Positions 1 to 8,483 of a DNA stretch of 64,000 bases are shown here, piece by piece (position 1 is the first letter of the stretch; each line of letters starts with the position of its first letter). Location: NCBI RefSeq assembly GCF_003814705.1, contig NZ_RKRA01000001.1:2666001-2730000 (forward strand). Reading direction: 5' to 3'. Position numbers and translations under genes: made by a program. A model generated the notes under the pieces. That model made no database searches. It had not been told where the DNA came from and saw only the letters and a list, made by a program, of their open reading frames with translations. This DNA comes from Georgenia muralis (GTDB lineage: Bacteria > Actinomycetota > Actinomycetes > Actinomycetales > Actinomycetaceae).

Positions 1-352
1 TCAGCCGGCGCGTCAGGGCGATGATCTCGCCCACGGCCAGCTCGACCACCGAGCGGGTGTTGGAGAACGGGGCGTTGAACACCGCGATGCCGCGGCGCGC
101 TGCGGCGCGCAGGTCGATCTGGTTGGTCCCGATGCAGAAGGCGCCGACGGCGAGCAGGTCCGGCCGGGCGGCGAGCACGCGCTCGGTGACCTGCGTGCGC
201 GAGCGGATGCCCAGCAGGCTCACGCCGTCGAGGGCGGCGATGAGCTCGTCCTCCTCGAGCGCGCCGGGGTGGCGCACGACCTCGTACCCGGCGGCGGCCA
301 GGATCGGGTCGGCGTCGGGGTGCGGGTTCTCGAGGAGCAGTGCCTTGGCCAC
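1..352 (-). CDS. serA: D-3-phosphoglycerate dehydrogenase, N-terminal part (cut by window edge)
   Basis: Catalyses the first step of serine synthesis, NAD-dependent oxidation of 3-phosphoglycerate. About 117 residues are present; the rest lies left of base 1. The piece begins VAKALLLENPHPDADPILAA and carries the family signature GAFCIGTNQIDL followed by GIAVFNAPFSNTRSVVELA, typical of the SerA substrate-binding half. I place the start at GTG 352 because no in-frame ATG or GTG lies just upstream and known SerA proteins begin at this point. The NAD-binding and ACT domains cannot be judged. The identity call is firm; the start codon is likely but not proven. Confidence 0.88.
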   Translation of the reverse strand, partial: MAKALLLENPHPDADPILAAAGYEVVRHPGALEEDELIAALDGVSLLGIRSRTQVTERVLAARPDLLAVGAFCIGTNQIDLRAAARRGIAVFNAPFSNTRSVVELAVGEIIALTRRL

Positions 353-443
353 GGCGTCATCGTCCGCCCGTCTCGCGATCCGGAGCAAGTCCGTCCACTC
401 CGTGGGCCAGCACCGCCGCGCCCGCGCCGAGCCCGGCGCGAGC

Positions 444-2726
444 TCAGCGCAGCCCGGCCGGCAGGTCCCCGGCGTGGACGACGTGGAGCCGGCGCGTCGG
501 GCGCGTCATGGCGACGTACAGGTCGCCGTGGCCGCCCGCGCCGATCCGGGCCGGCTCCACGAGGACGACGACGTCGAACTCCAGGCCCTTGGCCGCCACC
601 GCGTCGACCACCACCACGCGGGCGTCGAGCGGGTCCCCGTCCGGTCCGCGCAGCGCCGCCGCCAGCGCGGGGTCCGCGGCGAGCGCCCGGACCACCAGCG
701 CCTCCTCGCCGCGGGGCGCCAGCACCGCCAGCCGGCCGCGGCCGGGGCCGTCGGCGCGGTCCAGCGCCGCGAGCTCCTCGCGCACGACGTCGGCCGCCGT
801 GCCGGCGAGGTCGCCCGCCCGGGTGACCACCAGCGAGCCGGGCAGGTCCCGCGCCGCGCGGACCGGGTACGCCGGGGCCGCCCCGGCGGCGGTCATCACC
901 GCCGTGGCCGCATCCATCACCGTGGCCGGCGTCCGGTAGCTGATGGTGAGGACCGACTCACGCACGTGCTCGCTCCCCGCGCCGCCGAGCACGTCCGCCC
1001 AGGACCGGGCGGGCCGGTGCCCGCTGCGCTGGGCGAGGTCGCCGACGACGGTCATCGAGCGCGAGGGGCATCGGCGCAGCAGCGAGCGCCACGCCATGGG
1101 GCTGAGCTCCTGCGCCTCGTCGACGACGATGTGGCCGTAGGTCCAGGACCGTTCGGCCGAGGCGCGCTCGGCCGTCGTCAGGCGGGGCCCCGTCGCCGCG
1201 AAGCGCTCGGCGAGCATCTCCGCGCTGACCATCCCCATCCCCAGCTCCTGCGAGCTGATCGCCTCCTGCGCGTAGCGCAGCTCCTCGGCCGCCTGCTGCC
1301 GCGCCTCGGACCGGGCGCGGGAGGCCTCGGCCTGCTGGTGGGGGCCGAGGAGCTCGGCGAGCTCGTCGAGGAGCGGCACGTCGGCCACCGTCCAGGCGGA
1401 TCCCCGCTCGCGCGCCAGGAGGGCGCGGTCGGCGGCGCCCAGCCGGGGGGCGTGGCGGGCCAGCAGGTCCGGCCGGTCGTAGAGGCGCTCGAGCAGCCCG
1501 TGCGCCGTCGTCGGCATCCAGCACAGGTTGATCGCGACGCGCACGTCCCGCGCGCTACGCACGTCCTCGAAGAGGTAGGGCCGCTCCTCCGGGTCGTCCG
1601 CCCCGCGCGCCGCGGCGTACTGGCGGACGAGGACGTCGAGCATCGCCAGGGCGAAGGTGTCGCGCGCCTGGTTGTGGGGCAGCCCGGAGCGCCGGGCCCG
1701 GCCCATCGCGGTGCGCACGTCGGCGGGGTCGAGGCGCAGCCGCACGCCCTCCACGTCGAGCTCCTGGACCTGCTCGGGCACCCGCTGCAGGCCGCGCACG
1801 GCGCGGGCGAGGACGTCGGCCATGACGAGCCGGCCCTTGACGGCCGCGACCTCCTCGTCCTCGGGGGCGTCCGCCGTCGTGCCGGGCAGGAGGTCCGCCA
1901 TCGTGGTGGCGACGACGTCGCTCTCGCCCAGGGAGGGCAGCACCTGGTCGATGTAGCGCAGGAACACCCGGGACGGCCCCACGAGGAGGACGCCCGACCG
2001 CTCGAGCCGCTGGCGGTGGGCGTAGAGGAGGTAGGCGGTGCGGTGGAGCGCCACCGCGGTCTTGCCCGTGCCCGGCCCGCCCTGGACGACGAGGACGCCG
2101 TCGAGGGGGGAGCGGATCACGGCGTCCTGCTCGGCCTGGATCGTCGCGACGATGTCGCTCATGTGGCCCTCGCGGGCGGCGGACATCGCGGCGAAGAGCG
2201 CCCCCTCGCCGGTGAGACCGTCGGCGACGTCGGCGTCGAGGTGGGCGTGGTCGAGCAGCTCGTCCTCGACCCCGACCACCGTGCGGGCGCGGGTCATGAG
2301 GTGCCGGCGCCGCACGACGTCGCCCGGGTGGGCCGCCGTGGCCTGGTAGAACGGCTGGGCCGAGGGGGCGCGCCAGTCCACGAGGAGCTGGTCGTGCTCG
2401 GCGTCGGACATGCCGATGCGTCCGACGTAGCGGGGCTCCTCGCCCGCCCGCAGGTCCAGCCGGCCGAAGACCAGCCGGTTCTCGACGTGGTCGAGCCGGG
2501 CCACGGCGTCGGAGTAGTGGGCCGCGAACGCGTCGCGCTCAGAGCGGTTCTGCGGCGACCCCGAGGGGCCCTCGCGGCGGACCTCCGCCAGCCGGGACCC
2601 GTAGGAGGCGCGCAGCTCGTCGAGGCGGGTGTACACGCGGTCGACGTAGGTCTGCTCCTCGCCGACGGCGGCCGCCACCGTGTCCTGGGCGGGGCCGGCC
2701 GGGTCGGGCGTGGGGGCCTGCTGCAC
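444..2726 (-). CDS. helD: HelD-family RNA polymerase-associated ATPase (UvrD/Rep-like)
   Basis: A 760-residue protein of the HelD family, motor ATPases related to UvrD/Rep helicases that bind RNA polymerase and release it from DNA or stalled complexes (family knowledge). The N-terminal ~150 residues look helical and charged, as in the arm that enters the polymerase channel. Walker A is GGPGTGKTAVALHR near residue 215, the DEAQ box is VVDEAQELSPMAW near residue 537, and KGLEFDVVVLVEPARI near the C-terminus is a UvrD-type motif. GTG 2726 is chosen because GAAGGAG stands just upstream; an ATG at 2786 is in frame but gives an unconserved arginine-rich leader. Some relatives (HelR) give rifamycin tolerance; no rifamycin-associated element was found here, so a drug link is not claimed. 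Confidence 0.85.
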   Translation of the reverse strand: MQQAPTPDPAGPAQDTVAAAVGEEQTYVDRVYTRLDELRASYGSRLAEVRREGPSGSPQNRSERDAFAAHYSDAVARLDHVENRLVFGRLDLRAGEEPRYVGRIGMSDAEHDQLLVDWRAPSAQPFYQATAAHPGDVVRRRHLMTRARTVVGVEDELLDHAHLDADVADGLTGEGALFAAMSAAREGHMSDIVATIQAEQDAVIRSPLDGVLVVQGGPGTGKTAVALHRTAYLLYAHRQRLERSGVLLVGPSRVFLRYIDQVLPSLGESDVVATTMADLLPGTTADAPEDEEVAAVKGRLVMADVLARAVRGLQRVPEQVQELDVEGVRLRLDPADVRTAMGRARRSGLPHNQARDTFALAMLDVLVRQYAAARGADDPEERPYLFEDVRSARDVRVAINLCWMPTTAHGLLERLYDRPDLLARHAPRLGAADRALLARERGSAWTVADVPLLDELAELLGPHQQAEASRARSEARQQAAEELRYAQEAISSQELGMGMVSAEMLAERFAATGPRLTTAERASAERSWTYGHIVVDEAQELSPMAWRSLLRRCPSRSMTVVGDLAQRSGHRPARSWADVLGGAGSEHVRESVLTISYRTPATVMDAATAVMTAAGAAPAYPVRAARDLPGSLVVTRAGDLAGTAADVVREELAALDRADGPGRGRLAVLAPRGEEALVVRALAADPALAAALRGPDGDPLDARVVVVDAVAAKGLEFDVVVLVEPARIGAGGHGDLYVAMTRPTRRLHVVHAGDLPAGLR

Positions 2727-2788
2727 GCGTGCTCCTTCTCCTCGTGCGCACCGGCGGTGCGCCTGACGTGCCGTCGGCACGGCCATCC

Positions 2789-2794
2789 ATTATC
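2789..2794 (-). promoter_or_regulatory. possible -10 box of helD
   Basis: On the minus strand this reads GATAAT, an unusually AT-rich hexamer for this DNA, 62 bases before the GTG of helD. Between it and the start lie two small hairpins, one with 7-bp arms (GCGCACC/GGTGCGC, 2746-2762). No good -35 hexamer is seen. Confidence 0.35.
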
Positions 2795-2957
2795 CGTCCT
2801 CAGGGCGGTCCGTGCAGGCATGTCCGGGCCGGACGTCCCGCGGACCGGCTCGACCGGCCGCGCGCGAGGCCGGACCGGTCCGCTCGCGGAATGCCGGGCG
2901 GCACCGCAGTGTTGGCAGAGGTAGACCTCGACCCACCAGAACGAGAGGAGTCGGCCG

Positions 2958-3887
2958 ATGCGCGACCCCCATGAGCTCTACACGCTGGCTGCCCGGCCGC
3001 AGGAGTCCACCCCCGTGCTCGTGCACGCCATGCGGGGCTCCCTCGACGCCGGGCAGGCCGGTGCGCTGGTCTCGCGGCACCTCCTCGGCTCCCTCCAGGT
3101 CGAGCGGGTCGCCACCTTCGAGCCCGACGAGCTGGTCGACTACCGCTCGCGGCGCCCGGCGATGACCTTCGAGGACTGGCGGTTCACCGAGTACGACGAG
3201 CCGGTCATCGCGCTGGACCTCCTTCGCGACGACGAGGGCACCGCCCTGCTGCTCCTCCACGGCCCCGAGCCGGACCTGCAGTGGGACCGCTTCACCGCCG
3301 CGGTCGTCGGACTCGTCGAGGACCTCGGGGTCGAGCGGACGATCGGTGTGCACGGCATCCCCATGGCGGTCCCGCACACCCGGCCGACGACGGTGACGTC
3401 GCACGCCAGCCGGAGCGGTCTCGTGGACACCCAGCGTCACTTCATGGGCACCGTCCAGGTGCCCGGCAACGTCGCGGCCCTGCTGGAGCTCCGGCTCGGC
3501 CGGGCCGGGCACGACGCGCTGGGCTTCGCCGCGCACGTCCCGCACTACCTCGCCCAGGCCGAGTACCCGCTCGCGGCCGCCGAGCTGGTCCGCCAGATCG
3601 CGGCGCACGCCGGTCTCGCGCTGCCGGTGGGTGAGCTGGAGGCCGCGGCGGCCGAGACGGCCGCGCAGATCGAGGCGCAGGTCTCGGCGTCGGCCGAGGT
3701 CGGTGCCGTCGTCCACGCGCTCGAGCAGCAGTACGACGCCTTCATGGAGGCCGCGGCCCAGCCGAACCAGAAGACCCTCCTCGCCGACCACGGGGACATG
3801 CCCACGGCCGAGCAGATCGGCGCCGAGCTGGAGGCGTTCCTCGCCGAGCACGCCGGCGAGCGTCCCGAGGACGACCCCGAGGCCTGA
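2958..3887 (+). CDS. PAC2-family protein (proteasome assembly chaperone-like)
   Basis: A 309-residue PAC2-family protein. The N-terminal domain holds the family pattern of an opening helix and strand (VLVHAMRGSLDAGQAGALV), TFEDWRFTEYDEP and IGVHGIPMAVPHTRP. The C-terminal ~80 residues are acidic and helical. Actinobacteria with a 20S proteasome usually encode such proteins, but their exact bacterial role is not settled, so I give no reaction. The start ATG 2958 has GAGAGGAG eight bases upstream. It is divergent from helD and stands alone. The family call is firm, the function open. Confidence 0.82.
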   Translation: MRDPHELYTLAARPQESTPVLVHAMRGSLDAGQAGALVSRHLLGSLQVERVATFEPDELVDYRSRRPAMTFEDWRFTEYDEPVIALDLLRDDEGTALLLLHGPEPDLQWDRFTAAVVGLVEDLGVERTIGVHGIPMAVPHTRPTTVTSHASRSGLVDTQRHFMGTVQVPGNVAALLELRLGRAGHDALGFAAHVPHYLAQAEYPLAAAELVRQIAAHAGLALPVGELEAAAAETAAQIEAQVSASAEVGAVVHALEQQYDAFMEAAAQPNQKTLLADHGDMPTAEQIGAELEAFLAEHAGERPEDDPEA

Positions 3888-3953
3888 GAGCGGCGCCGTC
3901 CTGCGGCCCGGGCGGCGCGCCGGCACCCGCCTCGGGCGGGGGACAATGACCAC

Positions 3954-5318
3954 GTGCCGTCCCTCACCGCCCCCGCGCCCGCCCGCGCGGCCTACCTCGT
4001 GTGGGCGGCGGCCCTGGCGGTGTACGTCGTCGCCGTCACGGGCCGGACGTCCCTGGGCGTCGCCGGGCTGCAGGCCGCCGAGCGGTTCGACATCTCGGCC
4101 ACCACGCTCTCGCTCTTCTCGGTCGTCCAGCTCGCGGTCTACGCCGCCGCGCAGGTGCCCGTCGGGGTCCTGCTCGACCGGATCGGCAGCCGGACCGTGC
4201 TCGCGGCCGGGGCCCTCCTGCTCGCCGCCGGCCAGGTGATGCTCGCGGTCGTGGACACCCTGCCCCTCGCGCTCGCGGCACGCGTGCTCGTCGGAGCCGG
4301 CGACGCGACCGCGTTCGTCTCGGTCCTGCGGCTGGTGCCGGCGTGGTTCCCCGCCCGCCGGGTGCCCCTGCTCAACCAGGTCACCGGCCTCGTCGGCGCC
4401 ACCGGGCAGATCCTCTCGGCCGTGCCCTTCATGGCGCTCCTCCTCGCTGCGGGCTGGACCACCGCGTTCACCTCGCTCGCCGCCCTCGGCGTCCTCCTCG
4501 GCACCCTGGCCGCGGTCGTCGTGCGCGACCGTCCCGCTCGCGAGCGGGACTCGGTCCAGCCCGTCGGCACGGGCCCCGAGGTGCCGCCCGCTGCGGTGGC
4601 CGTCCCGCCGCGGACCAGGGTCCCGATGCGTGCCGTGCTGCGCGAGCCGGGGACCTGGCTGGGGTTCTTCACCCACTTCGTCGGGCTGTTCCCCGCCAAC
4701 ACGTTCACGCTGCTGTGGGGCGTGCCGTTCCTCACGGCCGGGCAGGGCCTGACCCCGGTCGCCGCGAGCACCCTGCTCACCGTCGCCGCCCTGTCGGGGA
4801 TCGTCGTCGGACCGGTCACCGGGGAGCTGACCGCGCGCCACCCCCTGCGCCGCTCCTGGCTCGTGGCCGGGGCGGTCGCGGCGACGATCCTGGGCTGGGC
4901 CTCGGTGCTGGCGGCGAGCACGCCCCGCCCGGTCTGGCAGCTCGCCCTGCTCGTGGTCCTCCTCACCGTCTCCGCCACCGCGTCCAACGTGGGCTTCGAC
5001 TTCGCGCGCACCTTCGTCCCGCCCGCGCGGCTGGGCACCGCGACGGGCCTGGTCAACGTCGGGGGGTTCGTCGCGTCCCTGATCTCGATCTACCTCGTCG
5101 GGCTCGTCCTCGACCTCGTCCGGCCCGACGGCGACTACGTGCTCGACGACTTCCGCCTCGCGCTGAGCACCCAGGCCCTGGTGTGGGCGGTCGGCCTCAC
5201 CGGGTTCGTCCTGGCGCGGCGCGCCACCCGCCGTCGCATGGCCGCGCGCGGCGTGGTCGTGCCGCCGGTGCGCGACGTCGTCGCCCGGATCCTCGCCGAA
5301 CGGCGCGACCGGTCCTGA
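3954..5318 (+). CDS. MFS transporter
   Basis: A 454-residue major facilitator superfamily permease of the inner membrane, with about twelve hydrophobic segments in two halves joined by a charged loop near residues 185-220. The motif-A region GVLLDRIGSRTVLAAG follows the second segment, as in the nitrate/sugar-phosphate/drug branches. The substrate cannot be told. GTG 3954 is chosen as start: GACAAT lies six bases before it (3942-3947), the same geometry as the leaderless starts in this window, and no clear ribosome site is present. It converges with the next gene. Confidence 0.85.
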   Translation: MPSLTAPAPARAAYLVWAAALAVYVVAVTGRTSLGVAGLQAAERFDISATTLSLFSVVQLAVYAAAQVPVGVLLDRIGSRTVLAAGALLLAAGQVMLAVVDTLPLALAARVLVGAGDATAFVSVLRLVPAWFPARRVPLLNQVTGLVGATGQILSAVPFMALLLAAGWTTAFTSLAALGVLLGTLAAVVVRDRPARERDSVQPVGTGPEVPPAAVAVPPRTRVPMRAVLREPGTWLGFFTHFVGLFPANTFTLLWGVPFLTAGQGLTPVAASTLLTVAALSGIVVGPVTGELTARHPLRRSWLVAGAVAATILGWASVLAASTPRPVWQLALLVVLLTVSATASNVGFDFARTFVPPARLGTATGLVNVGGFVASLISIYLVGLVLDLVRPDGDYVLDDFRLALSTQALVWAVGLTGFVLARRATRRRMAARGVVVPPVRDVVARILAERRDRS

Positions 5319-5346
5319 CCCGGACGTGCCCGCGGCCGTCGCACCG

Positions 5347-6213
5347 TCAGCCGGCGGGCGCCGGCTGCGGACCTGCGGGCCCGTCGTGCGCGGCCGGGAC
5401 GCTGCCGCGGAAGTCGCGCAGCGCGCTGCCCTCGACCAGGCGCACGGGCAGGGGCAGACGGCGCAGCGCGCGGTCGAGCGCGGCCACCGGCAGCGGCGCC
5501 GCGCTCGCCGCGAGCAGGACGTTGCCGTACCGGCGTCCTCGCAGGATGGCCGGGTCGGCGACGAGCAGCACGTGGGCGAAGGTGTCCTGGAGCGCCGCCA
5601 CCTCCGCGCGGGCCCGGTGCAGGGGCGGGTGGTCCGTGAGGTTGACGAGGTAGAGCCCGTCCGCCGTCAGCACCCGGTGGGCGGACCGGGCCGCCTCGAC
5701 GGTGCGGACGTGGCGCGGGACCTCGCCGCGGGCGAACACGTCCCGCACGACCACGTCCCACGAGCGGTCCGGCAGCGAGTCGAGGACTGCGCGGGCGTCG
5801 CCGGTGCGGATGCGCAGGCGGGGGGAGCGGGGCAGGTCGAACCACTCGCGGACGAGGCGGGCGAGCACCTCGTCGATCTCGACGGCGACCTGGGTGGAGC
5901 CGGGCCGGCGCGCCTCGAGCGCCCGCGGCAGGGCGCACCCCGCGGCCCCCAGGTGCAGGGCGCGCAGCGGCCCCGTCGGGCGGGCCGCCTCGACGACGAG
6001 CGCCATCTGCTCCATGTACTCGAACTCCAGGTGGGCCGGGGCGGCCAGGTCGAGGCACGAGCTCTCGGCGCCGTCGAGGACGAGCGTGACCAGCGTCGGT
6101 GCCCCGGGCTCCCGGCGCAGCGTGGCCGTGGCCATGGAGGTGGTGACCGGCTCGGTGGGAAGCTCGGCGGCCGGGGTGCGCGGCGCGGGGCGGCGTCGGG
6201 GGCGGTCGGGCAC
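5347..6213 (-). CDS. spermidine-synthase-like methyltransferase-fold protein
   Basis: Up to 288 residues with a Rossmann methyltransferase fold like that of spermidine synthases. Seen: HLGAAGCALPRALEARRPGS (glycine loop), VAVEIDEVL (acidic end of strand 2), TGDARAVLDSLPDRSWDVVV (motif II/III) and YLVNLTDHPP. The first ~27 residues are proline/arginine-rich, so the true start may be an internal GTG or ATG such as MATATLRREPG. Actinobacterial members of this group are common and mostly uncharacterised; whether this one transfers an aminopropyl group is unknown. It is divergent from dinB. Confidence 0.7.
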   Translation of the reverse strand: MPDRPRRRPAPRTPAAELPTEPVTTSMATATLRREPGAPTLVTLVLDGAESSCLDLAAPAHLEFEYMEQMALVVEAARPTGPLRALHLGAAGCALPRALEARRPGSTQVAVEIDEVLARLVREWFDLPRSPRLRIRTGDARAVLDSLPDRSWDVVVRDVFARGEVPRHVRTVEAARSAHRVLTADGLYLVNLTDHPPLHRARAEVAALQDTFAHVLLVADPAILRGRRYGNVLLAASAAPLPVAALDRALRRLPLPVRLVEGSALRDFRGSVPAAHDGPAGPQPAPAG

Positions 6214-6261
6214 CGACCCACGTTAGCCTGGGCCCTGTCGGCCGAGGCGGAGGTGGTGGGC

Positions 6262-7497
6262 GTGAGCCGGGCTCCGCGCAGTGAGCGGGCCGGACGGTCC
6301 TGGGGCGACGACGACACCGGGTGCACCGTCCTGCACGTGGACATGGACGCGTTCTTCGCCGCCGTGGAGGTCCTCGACCACCCCGAGCTGCGCGGGCTGC
6401 CCGTCGTCGTGGGCGGTGAGCACCGGGGGGTGGTGACCTCGGCGACGTACGAGGCCCGTGCCTTCGGCGTGCATTCGGCCATGCCCGTGGCCCGCGCGCG
6501 GGCCCTGTGCCCGCAGGCGGTCTTCCTGCCCACCCGCCACGGGCGCTACTCCGAGGTCTCGCGCCAGGTGATGGCCGTCCTGGCGGAGGTCACGCCGGTG
6601 ATGGAGCAGGTGAGCATCGACGAGGCCTTCCTCGACGTCTCGGGCGCCCTGCGGCGCATGGGCCCGCCGGTGACGATCGCCGGGTGGGTCCGCCGCGAGG
6701 TGCGGGCGCGCACCGGGGTGACGGCCTCGGTCGGCGTGGCGGCGACGAAGCACGTGGCCAAGCTCGCCTCGACCCACGCCAAGCCCGACGGGCTCCTCCT
6801 CGTCCCCGCCGCGGCCACCGTCCCCTTCCTCCACTCGCTCCCCGTCGGGGCGCTGTGGGGCGTGGGGGAGAAGACCCGACAGGTGCTCGAGCGGCGCGGC
6901 TGGGACACGGTCGCCGAGCTCGCCGCCACACCGCTGCCCGTGCTCCACCGCACGCTTGGCGTCGCCGCGGGTCAGCGCCTGCACGACCTCGCGTGGGGCG
7001 TCGACCCGCGGCCGGTGACGCCGGGGCGGGTGGAGAAGTCCGTGGGCACGGAGACGACCTTCGCCGAGGACGTCACCGACCGGCAGCTCCTCGACCGGGT
7101 CCTGCTCGACCAGTCCCACCAGTGCGCCGCCCGCCTCCGGGCCGACGGCATGCTCTGCTCGACCGTCTCGGTCAAGGTCCGGATGGCCGACTTCACCACG
7201 CTGACCAGGTCCCGCACGCTCCCGGCCCCCACCGACCTCGCCCGCGACCTCGCAGCCGCCGCGCGCGACCTCCTCGCCGGGGTGACGGTGCCGGCCGCCG
7301 GGGTCCGACTCCTCGGGGTCCGTGCCGAGCGGCTGGTGAGCGCATCGGCCGGGGTCCAGTCGATGCTCGACGACGACCCGCAGCAGGCGCGCGCCGAACG
7401 GGCGATGGACGGCGTCCGTGCGCGGTTCGGGCCGGCCGTGCTCCGGCCGGCGTCGCTGCTCGGCGGGCGGCCGGGCGGGCGTCCCGAGACCCGCTGA
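6262..7497 (+). CDS. dinB: DNA polymerase IV (Y family)
   Basis: A 411-residue translesion DNA polymerase. The catalytic carboxylates are visible in VLHVDMDAFFAAVE near residue 20 and SIDEAFLDVSG near residue 118. The little-finger region follows GRVEKSVGTETTF, including the usual ARLRADGMLCSTVSVKVR. GTG 6262 is chosen because GGAGG stands eight bases upstream; GTG 6253 is an alternative. A TAGCCT hexamer at about 6224 is a likely -10. No LexA box was recognised upstream, so SOS control is not claimed. The C-terminal GGRPGGRPETR tail is low complexity. Confidence 0.92.
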   Translation: MSRAPRSERAGRSWGDDDTGCTVLHVDMDAFFAAVEVLDHPELRGLPVVVGGEHRGVVTSATYEARAFGVHSAMPVARARALCPQAVFLPTRHGRYSEVSRQVMAVLAEVTPVMEQVSIDEAFLDVSGALRRMGPPVTIAGWVRREVRARTGVTASVGVAATKHVAKLASTHAKPDGLLLVPAAATVPFLHSLPVGALWGVGEKTRQVLERRGWDTVAELAATPLPVLHRTLGVAAGQRLHDLAWGVDPRPVTPGRVEKSVGTETTFAEDVTDRQLLDRVLLDQSHQCAARLRADGMLCSTVSVKVRMADFTTLTRSRTLPAPTDLARDLAAAARDLLAGVTVPAAGVRLLGVRAERLVSASAGVQSMLDDDPQQARAERAMDGVRARFGPAVLRPASLLGGRPGGRPETR

Positions 7498-7562
7498 CGG
7501 GCCGACGAGCCGGTCCCGGCGCACACGGGTCCGTTCCCGCTTTCGCGCGCGGCTCCGGCGAC

Positions 7563-7568
7563 CTATCC
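7563..7568 (+). promoter_or_regulatory. likely -10 box for DUF3040 gene
   Basis: TATCCT, a TAnnnT hexamer, lies 60 bases before the ATG at 7629. No clear -35 partner. Confidence 0.4.
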
Positions 7569-7628
7569 TGGACCCAACACCGTCGTCCACACCCCAGCGA
7601 CGGGACGGCGGGACGACTGGAGGGTCTC

Positions 7629-8009
7629 ATGCCTCTCTCCGAGTACGAGCAGCGCATGCTCCAGCAGATGGAGCAGCAGCTTCGCTCCGACGACCCCAAG
7701 CTCGCGAACACGCTCGCCGACCGTCAGCGCCCGGACGTGCGCCGCCTGAGCCTGGGCGCGCTGCTCTTCCTCCTGGGGCTCGGCGGGCTGGTCGGCGGCG
7801 TGGCGACCGGGTGGGTCTGGCTGGGCATCCTCGGCTTCCTCGCCATGCTGGGCGGCGTCCTTCTCGCGATCTCCGGCCCGCGCGGCGGAGCGGGCCCCAC
7901 CGTCAAGGGCGGCCGCCGCCCCGCGGGCTCGGGCTCGTCCTCGGCGGGGTTCATGCAGCGCCAGGAGGACCGGTGGAACCGGCGCAACGAGGAGCGGGGC
8001 AACCGCTAG
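7629..8009 (+). CDS. DUF3040 membrane protein
   Basis: A 126-residue protein of the actinobacterial DUF3040 family. The opening MPLSEYEQRMLQQMEQQL is the family hallmark. Two hydrophobic segments follow at about residues 38-57 and 62-80, then a glycine/arginine/asparagine-rich cytoplasmic tail ending RWNRRNEERGNR. TGGAGGG precedes the ATG. Function is unknown; the gene is commonly found just upstream of mraZ in actinobacteria, so a link to envelope growth is only suggested by position. A strong hairpin follows and separates it from mraZ. Confidence 0.85.
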   Translation: MPLSEYEQRMLQQMEQQLRSDDPKLANTLADRQRPDVRRLSLGALLFLLGLGGLVGGVATGWVWLGILGFLAMLGGVLLAISGPRGGAGPTVKGGRRPAGSGSSSAGFMQRQEDRWNRRNEERGNR

Positions 8010-8021
8010 CCCCTCCCTGTC

Positions 8022-8059
8022 CGACGAAGCCCGCGGCCTGATGGCCGCGGGCTTCGTCG
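8022..8059 (+). terminator. strong terminator hairpin after DUF3040 gene
   Basis: A perfect 17-bp inverted repeat: left arm 8022-8038, loop TGAT, right arm 8043-8059. There is no T-tract, which is usual for terminators in high-GC actinobacteria. It starts 12 bases after the stop codon. Confidence 0.85.
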
Positions 8060-8109
8060 TGCCGGCGCCCACCACGTCCGCCGCCGCCCCGTGAGGCCCG
8101 GCGTCCTCG

Positions 8110-8227
8110 CTCCACCTCCGCCCGCACGGACCGCGCCCGGGTCCTCCACCTGGCTCCACCTCCACCTGCACGGACCGGGGCACGCCGGGGCGTCCCCACT
8201 TCTCTCCACCGGCACCCGCACGGACCG
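8110..8227 (+). repeat. three-copy 24-base degenerate repeat upstream of mraZ
   Basis: Three copies of a unit of form CTCCACC-N10-GCACGGACCG, allowing one or two changes in the middle, start at 8110, 8154 and 8204 (spacings 44 and 50). They lie in the 474-base gap between the DUF3040 gene and mraZ (8010-8483). No convincing reading frame is present. The rest of the gap holds the upstream terminator and the mraZ promoter. Confidence 0.6.
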
Positions 8228-8413
8228 GGCCCGTCGGCGTCCGGTGCTGCCACGGTGCCGACGTTTCCGCCGTTCGTCCGGCCGAGCCTTGCGCGGACCC
8301 CCCGACGGCCCGTGTGACCCGGGCACCATCCGGACGGAAGTCCTCCACTCCGCACCACCCGGGCTGACCTGCGCAGTCATGGGGACCTTGGTACACATCG
8401 GAGCAGTTTGTCG

Positions 8414-8441
8414 TTGACGGGGGAGGGAAGTGGAGTAATGT
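8414..8441 (+). promoter_or_regulatory. mraZ promoter (housekeeping sigma type)
   Basis: TTGACG at 8414-8419 and TAATGT at 8436-8441, separated by 16 bases, form the best consensus promoter in the window. Transcription should begin near 8448, giving a leader of about 36 bases to the GTG of mraZ. It would drive the dcw cluster. Confidence 0.7.
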
Positions 8442-8456
8442 GGGGGCAACGGGTGG
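8430..8456 (+). promoter_or_regulatory. possible MraZ operator (TGGNG repeats)
   Basis: TGGAG at 8431, TGGGG at 8441 and GGTGG at 8452 are spaced 10-11 bases apart, one helical turn. MraZ is known in other bacteria to bind TGGG-type repeats with this period at its own promoter. Here they overlap the -10 box and start site, which would fit autorepression. The third repeat is imperfect. Confidence 0.45.
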
Positions 8457-8483
8457 TGCTCCGACCGGGAAGGGGGTGCTGGT

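Noticed and set aside
21-2924. Very long open frame on the plus strand opposite helD and serA
   Set aside because: Codon pattern is the mirror of a high-GC gene and the protein is Arg/Gly/Ala-rich without any domain; helD on the other strand explains it. The same holds for many long antisense frames, such as 2790-4841 and 30180-32492 on the minus strand.
2727-2957. Rifamycin-associated element upstream of helD
   Set aside because: No inverted repeat of the GGGGCTTGC type is present; the hairpins seen are unrelated.
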